Positions 1 to 5,858 of a stretch of DNA of 11,720 nt are shown here, piece by piece. The notes under the pieces were generated by a model. The model was not told the origin of the DNA. It saw only the letters and a list, made by a program, of their open reading frames with translations, and did not search any database. The translations under genes and the position numbers were made by a program. Numbering within the stretch: position 1 is the first letter of the stretch; every line of letters starts with the position of its first letter. Source of the DNA: an uncultured Oscillospiraceae bacterium (GTDB taxonomy: Bacteria > Bacillota > Clostridia > Oscillospirales > Oscillospiraceae); the NCBI GenBank assembly GCA_934659445.1, contig CAKUHV010000052.1:1-11720 (forward strand). Reading direction: 5' to 3'.

Positions 1-1
1 G

Positions 2-103
2 GACGGCAAAAACGTCTATGTATACCTCTTTGCGGAGGATGGAGAGCTGAATTTGCCGCCCATAGGGCAGCTTATGAGTCCGTTAGGAGAGGATAGCGAA
101 TGA
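2..103 (+). CDS. 3' end of an unidentified gene (partial)
   Basis: An open frame enters from the left edge and stops at TGA 101-103, giving 33 C-terminal residues beginning DGKNVYVYLFAEDGELN and ending in GEDSE. Codon usage looks like real coding sequence. I do not recognise the family. Its stop codon lies inside the AATGA pentamer where sigma-K-type homology begins in another frame. If that pentamer is a recombination junction, this gene is the terminal gene of the inserted element. The alternative is an unrelated neighbouring gene or a chance open frame, since only 102 bases are visible. Confidence 0.4.
   Translation, partial: DGKNVYVYLFAEDGELNLPPIGQLMSPLGEDSE
99..103. other. Putative recombination junction core (AATGA) of a sigK-intervening element
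   Basis: The sequence AATGA encodes the N and part of the E of the conserved NEILM motif of SigK/SigE factors. Immediately downstream the frame reads as sigma factor. Upstream it meets TAG at 84-86 and shows no region 2 sequence. To my knowledge the B. subtilis skin element recombines at an AATGA repeat at the same place in sigK. The second copy and the 5' half of the gene are outside the window, so this remains an inference. Confidence 0.5.
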
Positions 104-110
104 GATCCTC

Positions 111-491
111 ATGCACTTCCGGGCGCAGAAGAAGCTGCAGGGGGAGGTGTCTCTGGCGGACACGCTGGAGGCGGCGGGGGAGGACGGCGGCCTGTCCCTG
201 ATAGATGTGATCGCCGTGGACGACGACATGCTGGAGCAGCTGGACACAAGGGAGTCCTGCGTCCGGGTGCGGAGGTATGTGAACGAATGTCTGGACGACC
301 GGGAACGAATGGTGATCGTGCAGCGCTACGGGCTGGACGGCCGGGAGCCCCGCACCCAGAAGGAGATCGCCGCCCGCTGCGGGATCAGCAGGAGCTATGT
401 CTCCCGCATCGAAAAGCGGGCGCTGGAAAAGCTGCGGCAGGCGTGCGAAGAGCCCGCTCCGGTCAGGGAAAACGGGATGCGGGGCAGATAG
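111..491 (+). CDS. sigK: 3' half of a SigK/SigE-type sporulation sigma factor (SpoIIIC-like), interrupted gene
   Basis: The readable sigma frame starts at about 99 with NEILMHFRAQKK, the end of region 2 in SigK/SigE, and the first in-frame ATG is at 111. From that ATG, residues 13-40 are the inter-region linker and 45-112 are region 4, with a helix-turn-helix at about 82-103 (TQKEIAARCGISRSYVSRIE). Most of region 2, the core-binding and -10-recognition part, is absent upstream, where the frame hits a stop. No ribosome binding site suits ATG 111, so this half is probably not translated alone. In B. subtilis the matching fragment is SpoIIIC, joined to SpoIVCB in the mother cell when the skin element is excised. 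SigE is an alternative parent, but a split at exactly this point favours SigK. The other option is a decayed pseudogene. Confidence 0.75.
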   Translation: MHFRAQKKLQGEVSLADTLEAAGEDGGLSLIDVIAVDDDMLEQLDTRESCVRVRRYVNECLDDRERMVIVQRYGLDGREPRTQKEIAARCGISRSYVSRIEKRALEKLRQACEEPAPVRENGMRGR

Positions 492-529
492 GTCGTAGGG
501 CCTGTCCGCAGTCCTGCCCAGAGCGATGG

Positions 530-571
530 AGACTGTCCGGCCCCGCCTGTACAGGCGGGGCCGGACAGTCT
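530..571. repeat. 42-bp perfect palindrome downstream of the sigma gene
   Basis: Bases 530-550 are the exact reverse complement of 551-571, with centre CCTGTACAGG. The GC-rich arms would form a very stable RNA hairpin or a DNA cruciform. It lies 39 bp past the sigma stop codon and could end sigK transcription. Neither strand has a T-run next to it, so it is not a textbook intrinsic terminator. It may instead be a dispersed palindromic element or a binding site for a dimeric protein. Confidence 0.6.
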
Positions 572-597
572 GCGGAAGGAAAAATCTGCTCCGGGCC

Positions 598-620
598 TGA
601 AAAAAGGGCGCGGCAGCGCC
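598..620 (-). terminator. Possible minus-strand intrinsic terminator
   Basis: On the minus strand GGCGC, loop TGCC, GCGCC is followed directly by CTTTTTTC. The stem is only five base pairs plus neighbouring GC. It would stop leftward antisense transcription entering from the cas side. No minus-strand gene is apparent to the right, so this may be chance. Confidence 0.25.
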
Positions 621-697
621 GAGTAAAGAATGAGTGCACGAAATGAGCGGACCGTGCGGCGGCGCTGGAGCATTCCCCAGGCAATGGTAAAAACTTG

Positions 698-725
698 TTG
701 AAAAATGCGGCGCCTGTGATATAAT
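698..725 (+). promoter_or_regulatory. Promoter of the type III CRISPR-Cas operon (extended -10)
   Basis: TTGAAA at 698-703 and a perfect TATAAT at 720-725 are separated by 16 bp, and TG at 717-718 makes an extended -10. Transcription would begin near 732, leaving a leader of about 45 nt before cas10. The box sits in an AT-rich island within GC-rich DNA. It is the only strong vegetative-type promoter I see in the window and probably drives all nine cas genes. The rest of the 492-775 intergenic stretch holds only the palindrome and the weak minus-strand hairpin. Confidence 0.75.
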
Positions 726-775
726 TTTCAGCACAATGGGCCTCTGGCGGCCATCGGAAGGAACGGGCAGAGGAG

Positions 776-2221
776 ATGACGCGTTTGGACAGAGTGTTGA
801 CGATCTTAGAGGTCTCGCGCAAGCAGGACTACATTTTCGCCAGAAAGCGGATGAGAGAAAACGCAAGACGTTCCGAGGAGATCGCGTATGCGACCAGCAG
901 CGCGTTCTTCCGTGAGTGTGCCGGGGAACTGTATGACGAGGAGCGGAATATGGTGTACGCCGGCGGCGGCCATACGGTGCTCCAGTTTGACGGCAGGGAG
1001 CAGGCGGTGGCCTTTACCCGCGCGGTGACCGAGACGGCGCTGCGCCGCTTTGACGGCATGGAGATCTTTGCCCGCACCCTGCCCTATGACGAGAGCAGGA
1101 CGCCGGGGGAAAACCTGACGGCGCTGTCCGCCGCGCTGGAACGCAAGAAGGCCCTTAGGCAAAACTCCTTCCGGCGGACGAGCTTCGGCGTTGAGGCATT
1201 GGACGGTGCCAGGGATCACCAGACGCGCCCTGCGGAAGGGACGGAGCGGAGGGATATACCCGGCAGCCTTCCCAAAGCGCCGGCAGGGTGGAACTATCTG
1301 ACGCAGCTTGAAATGGCGGGGGACGGCTTCATCGCGGTGGTCCACATCGACGGAAATGCCATGGGCGGCAGAGTAAACCGGCTGTATGAGCGCTGTGACC
1401 GGGACTGGGAGGACTGCGCGGCCAGCCTGCGTCGGTTCAGCGAGGGGATACAAGAGGACTTCGAGACGGCCTTTCGCCGCATGGTGCAGCTCCTGATGGC
1501 CTCCGATCCGGCCCCAAGGCCGCCGGCGCTGCCCATCCGGCCGATCATCCTGGCCGGCGATGACGTGTGCTTTGTAACGGACGGAAGGATCGGGCTGGAG
1601 TGTGCAAGGGTGTTTCTGGAGCAGCTGGCCGCGCTGACCAACCGGGAAGACGGAAGACCCTATGCGGCCTGTGCAGGCGTGGCACTGGTACACAGGAAGT
1701 ACCCCTTCCACCGGGCCTATGACCTGGCGGAGGAGCTCTGCGGCAGCGCCAAGAAATTTGGCGCCTCTCTGGACCGGGAGGGGCGGGTGTCCGCCATGGA
1801 CTGGCACGTGGAGTTCGGACAGCTCAAGGGGGGACTTGCGGCCATCCGCGGGGATTATGAGGCAGAGGACGGCTGCCGGCTGGAACTGAGACCGGTGACG
1901 GCGGTCGTTCCGCCCGAGGCTGAAAGCGCTCCGGCGGAGCAGAGGACATACGACTTTTTCCGGAAGATGTGCGCCGCAATGCACAGCGAGAGCGGACAGG
2001 CTGTCCGCAAAAAAATGAAGGAGCTGCGCGCAGTGCTCAAGCAGGGTGAGACGGAGAGCAGGTTTTTTCTTCGGGGACGGAGGGACCTGCAGCTGCTGTA
2101 TCAGGAAAGCGCGGCGCCGTGGGGAGAGGCCTTCGCGGACATAGAGGGCGAAAAGCGATGCCTGTTTTTCGACGCCATCGAGCTGTATGAGCACTGCGGC
2201 TTTCTGGAGGTGACGGAATGA
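776..2221 (+). CDS. cas10: Cas10, HD-less, with AGDD cyclase motif (type III large subunit)
   Basis: This is the signature subunit of a type III effector, expected to sense target RNA binding and convert ATP to cyclic oligoadenylate. The 481-residue protein begins directly with a Cas10 N-terminal segment (EVSRKQDYIFARKRMREN, then YAGGGHTVL near 61-69). The first Palm has HIDGNAMG with D192, and the second has AGDD at 260-263. No HD nuclease domain precedes this, so the protein is much shorter than HD-bearing Cas10 (usually over 700 residues) and should not cut DNA by that route. The first glycine of the usual GGDD is alanine, but both metal-binding aspartates remain. I see no zinc-binding cysteine cluster. 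ATG 776 directly abuts AGGAG 771-775; TTG at 785, nine bases beyond the site, is an equally plausible start. The C-terminal part (about 390-481) is helical, as in domain D4. The end overlaps the next gene by 4 bp. Confidence 0.92.
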   Translation: MTRLDRVLTILEVSRKQDYIFARKRMRENARRSEEIAYATSSAFFRECAGELYDEERNMVYAGGGHTVLQFDGREQAVAFTRAVTETALRRFDGMEIFARTLPYDESRTPGENLTALSAALERKKALRQNSFRRTSFGVEALDGARDHQTRPAEGTERRDIPGSLPKAPAGWNYLTQLEMAGDGFIAVVHIDGNAMGGRVNRLYERCDRDWEDCAASLRRFSEGIQEDFETAFRRMVQLLMASDPAPRPPALPIRPIILAGDDVCFVTDGRIGLECARVFLEQLAALTNREDGRPYAACAGVALVHRKYPFHRAYDLAEELCGSAKKFGASLDREGRVSAMDWHVEFGQLKGGLAAIRGDYEAEDGCRLELRPVTAVVPPEAESAPAEQRTYDFFRKMCAAMHSESGQAVRKKMKELRAVLKQGETESRFFLRGRRDLQLLYQESAAPWGEAFADIEGEKRCLFFDAIELYEHCGFLEVTE

Positions 2222-4236
2222 GCGGGAGGATCACCCTTCCTGTGCGCATGGAACTGCTGTCCGACGCCATTTTCGGCACCGGATGCAGCGTTCCCGGAGG
2301 CGAAGACATCGCCGTCTGCCGGGACGACGAGGGCCGCCCCTATCTGAAGGGCAGCACGCTGAAGGGCCTTTTTCGGGAGAGCCTGGAAAACTGGATCGCG
2401 TGGACGGGCGGGACGCAGGAAACGGTCGACGAGCTGCTCGGCGCGCCCGGATGGGACGGACTTGCGGACCGGCGCCGTATTCACCTGTCGGAGCTCCGGC
2501 TGTGCGAGCCCCCCGCGGCGGTGGAGGAGTGCTACGGGACGAGGACGTTCATCTCGCTGAACGAAAGGGGAACGGCGGAGAACGGAACGCTGCGCATGGC
2601 CAGCTGCATCTGCAGAGGGATGACCTTTGCGGGAGAAGTGGACTGCGCCCGGGCGGACGAGGAGCTGGTGAGAAGTGCCATGTCCGCCATCAAATGGGCG
2701 GGGACCATGCGGGGAAAGGGCTTTGGGCGGGTGCGCGTCACAGTGGGGCCTGCCGTGCGGGAGGACGTCCCCGTGGGGAGAGTGGGGGAAGCCCGCTGCA
2801 TCCGCTATTGTCTGCGGACGGACTCCCCGGTCCTGATCACGGACCCGGCCCGCAGCAAAGACGACAGTCAGGAGACAAGACAGTACATTCCCGGCTCCGC
2901 CATCCGGGGGATGGTCATCAGCCGTCTGGCGCAGGACCGCCCTGAGTGGTTTGCCCGGCATAAAACGGAGCTGCTCGCCCCGGACACCCGCTTTTTGGAT
3001 GCGCTGCCCATAAGCGGCGAGAGGGCGGCTCTGCCCGCCATCAGCGGCTTTTATGAGAATAGGGAGCAGACCGTGTTCGCAACGGTGCTGAAGGACGGCA
3101 CCCTTGCGCCGGGACTGAAGCGGGCAAGGCTGGGGAGCTTCTGCGTCATCGAGGGGGAGCAGCTGCTGTCCTGGAGCGCGCGGACGCAGGGCGTTATCCG
3201 CATCCGCAAGGGACGGAACGGCGGGAAAAAGGAGATGTTCCAGACCCGCTGCCTCAGCGCGGGGCAGACCTTTGAGGGCTATATCGAATTGGACCGCCCG
3301 GAGCTGGCGCAGGCGCTGGCGGACACCTTTTCAAAAACGGTGTGGCTGGGCGCGGACCGGTATGGGGGCTTTGGAAAATGCTCCGTGCTCGATTGCCGGG
3401 CGGCGCAGGCCCCGGCGTGGCGCGGGGAATACGGCTATCGCGGACAGGAGGAACTGGGGCCGGAGCTCTATCTGTTGGCCGTATCTCCGTTCACCATGCT
3501 GGATGCCGCGGGGGAGCCCTGCGGGCTGTCCACAGAGCGGCTGGCGGAAAAGCTGGGCGTTGGCCGTGTGGAGATTGCCGTATGCAGCACGTCCGTATCG
3601 GAATACGGCGCATACAACCGCATATGGGGCAGCAGGGAAGCGGCGGTGCGCATGTATGACCGGGGAAGCATTTTCAAGCTGCGCTGCGACCGCACTCCGG
3701 CGTTGGAACGGGTGCGGGCGCTGGAGCGGGATGGGCTGGGCATCCGCCGGGCGGAGGGCTTCGGCCAGATCCTTTTCCTCTGCAAGGCGCTTTACGAGGG
3801 TATCTCCGGCAGAGCCGCCCCAGAGGAGACCTGCGGAGAGGGCTCTGTAAACAGGGCCGCCGCCGTGCGCCGCGCCCGCTGCCGCTGGATCATGGAGACG
3901 GCGGAGCGGATGAGGGCGTGCAGAATATCTGCCAGCCAGCTGGGGACCATTCAGGAGCTGTGCGAAAGTGCCATCCGGCGCGGCGGACAGCTGGAGGAGC
4001 TGGAGGAATTCCTGGAAAAAAACCTGCGGGGGCGGGGAGCGAAGCACGGCAGCCGATTCCGGGAGATCGACCGGCTGGTGCGGGAGGTGCTTGCGGTCCC
4101 GGAGGGGAAGCTGATCGGGCCCTGCGGCGACAGGGGCATGGAGGAGCTGATAGAGGCATCCTGCGGCGGCGGCATGACGGAGCGGCTGAGGCTGCTGTGC
4201 CGGCTGTTCGATTTCAGTCGGAGAGAGGATGAGTGA
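2218..4236 (+). CDS. Cas7-Cas5-Cas11 fusion subunit of a type III-Dv effector (Csx10-like)
   Basis: This 672-residue protein reads as three fused effector subunits. Residues 1 to about 182 are a Cas7/RAMP domain with SDAIFGTG (15-22), PYLKGSTLKGLFRE (41-54) and a glycine loop GKGFGRV (166-172). D30, in GEDIAVCRD, sits where Csm3/Cmr4 carry the catalytic aspartate for target RNA cleavage. Residues of about 195-530 form a Cas5-like or second RAMP unit with YIPGSAIRGMV (223-233), GADRYGGFG (378-386) and RRAEGFGQ (510-517). Residues of about 545-672 are charged and helical without RAMP motifs, as expected for the small subunit Cas11. That order is the one known for Cas7-5-11 of the Synechocystis III-Dv complex. 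ATG 2218 overlaps the cas10 stop (ATGA) behind GGAGGTGA 2206-2213, so translation should be coupled. The domain limits are estimates by eye. If the Cas11 reading is wrong, this is a long Csx10. Confidence 0.82.
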   Translation: MSGRITLPVRMELLSDAIFGTGCSVPGGEDIAVCRDDEGRPYLKGSTLKGLFRESLENWIAWTGGTQETVDELLGAPGWDGLADRRRIHLSELRLCEPPAAVEECYGTRTFISLNERGTAENGTLRMASCICRGMTFAGEVDCARADEELVRSAMSAIKWAGTMRGKGFGRVRVTVGPAVREDVPVGRVGEARCIRYCLRTDSPVLITDPARSKDDSQETRQYIPGSAIRGMVISRLAQDRPEWFARHKTELLAPDTRFLDALPISGERAALPAISGFYENREQTVFATVLKDGTLAPGLKRARLGSFCVIEGEQLLSWSARTQGVIRIRKGRNGGKKEMFQTRCLSAGQTFEGYIELDRPELAQALADTFSKTVWLGADRYGGFGKCSVLDCRAAQAPAWRGEYGYRGQEELGPELYLLAVSPFTMLDAAGEPCGLSTERLAEKLGVGRVEIAVCSTSVSEYGAYNRIWGSREAAVRMYDRGSIFKLRCDRTPALERVRALERDGLGIRRAEGFGQILFLCKALYEGISGRAAPEETCGEGSVNRAAAVRRARCRWIMETAERMRACRISASQLGTIQELCESAIRRGGQLEELEEFLEKNLRGRGAKHGSRFREIDRLVREVLAVPEGKLIGPCGDRGMEELIEASCGGGMTERLRLLCRLFDFSRREDE

Positions 4237-5503
4237 TATGGCGGCGGTATACACCACGGCGGTGCGGTATCAGGCGGACGCAGTGTGCGAAACGCCCCTT
4301 CGCACCGGCGGGGCGGACGGCAGTGTGAAAAACGTGCTGCGGGACAGCCGCGGCAATGCCTTTGTGCAGGGCAGCTCTCTGGCCGGTGCGCTGCGCAGCT
4401 GGCTTGAAAAGGCGGAGGGAGAGGAGCTGGCCGAGAGGCTGTTCGGCAGCACGGCCCGCGAGGGGCACCTGATGGTGTCCGACGCTGTGCTGCGGGCCGA
4501 TTCCCGGCAGACAGTCCGCCCGCGCCTGCGGCTGGACGAAAGGCGGGGGACGGCGGACAACCGGTTCAGCATGGCCCACATGGAGTCCGGATCGCGGCTC
4601 AGCTTTACCCTTACGTGGCTGGGAAACAGCCGGGATACCGCCGAGCTTGCCGCGGTAGAGCGGATGCTGGGCGCCCTGAACAGGGGAGAGCTCCGGCTGG
4701 GCGCCCAGAAGAGCATCGGCTTTGGCCGGCTGAGCCTTTGTGTGCGAAAACGCAGATACGAGCTGACCAAAGCGGAGGACCGGGCCGCCTGGCTTGCGGA
4801 CAGCGACGACGGGGAGGAACTGGCGCTTCCCGGGGACGCGATGACCGGGCAGGTCACCTTTGCCGTGGAGGGATACGCCGATCCTGTCCTGATCAAGGCG
4901 TCAGCCAGAGTGTATAAGGGCGGACAGGGCTGCTATGTGAATCTTGAGGAGGGGGGCGGACCGATCCTGCCCGGTTCGTCCGTGAAGGGCGCGCTCCGGG
5001 CCCAGTGTATGCGCATCGTCCGCAGCGCCGGGGTCGAAGCCCCCCTGATGGAGGAGCTGTTTGGCCGCAAGGCCCGGCGGGGCGACGCCGGACAGGCCGG
5101 CATGGTCCGCGTGGATGACGTCTGTGTGGAGCAGCCGCAGAAGCAGGTGGTCAGCCGGATACGCATCGACCGGTTCACTGGCGGCGTGATCCGGAAGGGC
5201 CTGTTTACCGAGGAACCCCTGAGCGGTAAGGTCTGCCTGAATATCTCCGTGCAGAGGGAGAGAAAGGCGGAGTGTGCGCTGCTGCTGTACGCCCTGCGCG
5301 ACCTTGGTCTGGGCCTGTACGGGCTGGGCAGCGGCGGCTCGGTGGGGCGCGGGTACATAAAGGTGGAGCGTATCCTGATCGGAGTTCCGGGGGAAAAGCG
5401 GGCGGAGGTCCTTTTTGAAGGGGGCGCCATAACGGCCCGGGACCCGGACGGGTTGCTGGACGAGTGGCAGAGCGCGTGGAAGGAGTGCTTGAAGTGGAAC
5501 TGA
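4229..5503 (+). CDS. Cas7-2x: tandem Cas7/RAMP fusion, type III-D effector backbone
   Basis: The 424 residues hold two consecutive RAMP units. Unit 1 (about 10-172) has VQGSSLAGALR (46-56), RLDERRGTADN (101-111) and the glycine loop GAQKSIGFGRL (158-168). Unit 2 (about 205-382) has ILPGSSVKGALR (246-257), RIRIDRFTGG (310-319) and GLGSGGSVGRGY (365-376). The second match is close to the IDR-TG motif of Csm3. Such double Cas7 proteins form two neighbouring segments of the III-Dv filament along the guide RNA. In both units the position of the Csm3 catalytic aspartate seems to be something else (V33 in unit 1, about G234 in unit 2), so target cleavage here is doubtful. ATG 4229 overlaps the previous gene by 8 bp with GAGAGAGG directly adjacent. 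ATG 4238 has better spacing, and starting there would lose three residues. Confidence 0.85.
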   Translation: MSDMAAVYTTAVRYQADAVCETPLRTGGADGSVKNVLRDSRGNAFVQGSSLAGALRSWLEKAEGEELAERLFGSTAREGHLMVSDAVLRADSRQTVRPRLRLDERRGTADNRFSMAHMESGSRLSFTLTWLGNSRDTAELAAVERMLGALNRGELRLGAQKSIGFGRLSLCVRKRRYELTKAEDRAAWLADSDDGEELALPGDAMTGQVTFAVEGYADPVLIKASARVYKGGQGCYVNLEEGGGPILPGSSVKGALRAQCMRIVRSAGVEAPLMEELFGRKARRGDAGQAGMVRVDDVCVEQPQKQVVSRIRIDRFTGGVIRKGLFTEEPLSGKVCLNISVQRERKAECALLLYALRDLGLGLYGLGSGGSVGRGYIKVERILIGVPGEKRAEVLFEGGAITARDPDGLLDEWQSAWKECLKWN

Positions 5504-5856
5504 TGGAGCTGGAGGCGGGGCAGGCGCTGGAACGGGGCCTGCGGCTGCCATACGCGCTGATCCGCTGCCAGAGCCGGATGACATTGGGGCGCACGCCGCA
5601 GAGCGTCGACCTGACGCAGGTGCTGGAGGCACGGTTTTTTGATGCGGACAACGAGATCCGTCTGTTCCGCAGGGACGGCGAGCTGCGGGCGGCGCAGCTG
5701 CGTGGGGAGAGCGGGGACCTGTGTATAAAGGAGCGCCTCCCGGTAGAAAACCCGCAGCTGGGGTCGGAGATCGCCGTATGCCGGCACCTGGACGCGGACG
5801 AGGACGGCCAGACCTATATAAAGACGACCAGACTGTGCGGCTGGTCGGGGAGGTAA
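5494..5856 (+). CDS. csx19: Csx19-like small subunit of type III-D effector (TIGR03984-like)
   Basis: About 120 residues. The segment beginning VLEARFFDADNEIRLFRRDG resembles the Csx19 pattern of an EAR-LF-x-x-x-E-ELR-WR type, followed by a beta-rich middle and an ending of the form TYIKTTRLCGW, much like the closing strand of Csx19 proteins. Csx19 is a known structural subunit of the Synechocystis III-Dv complex with no known catalysis. The position between cas7-2x and cas7-insertion supports the call. GTG 5494 lies eight bases after AAGGAG (5480-5485) and overlaps the end of cas7-2x. The frame is also open back to GTG 5464, and ATG 5503 overlaps the stop TGA at 5501-5503; both have poorer spacing. 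The match is from memory of a loosely conserved family, so the name depends partly on context. Confidence 0.68.
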   Translation: MELMELEAGQALERGLRLPYALIRCQSRMTLGRTPQSVDLTQVLEARFFDADNEIRLFRRDGELRAAQLRGESGDLCIKERLPVENPQLGSEIAVCRHLDADEDGQTYIKTTRLCGWSGR

Positions 5857-5858
5857 GC

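Noticed and set aside
287..646. Plus-strand frame overlapping the end of the sigma gene
   Set aside because: Its translation is low-complexity and it overlaps region 4 in another frame, then runs through the palindrome without a ribosome binding site.
72..866. Minus-strand open frame spanning the sigma fragment and intergenic region
   Set aside because: It crosses the palindrome and the cas promoter, has no recognisable domain and is opposite the clear SigK-type region 4.
806..2194. Long minus-strand open frames (also 3331-4257, 5814-7256, 8881-10152, 10332-11162)
   Set aside because: They lie exactly opposite strongly recognisable cas genes, are rich in Arg, Pro, His and Leu with no motif, and are the usual shadows of high-GC coding sequence.
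5721..5858. Upstream extension of the Cas7-insertion frame
   Set aside because: It overlaps csx19 entirely and its translation is unlike any RAMP N-terminus; ATG 5859 has a good ribosome binding site and sits two bases past the csx19 stop.
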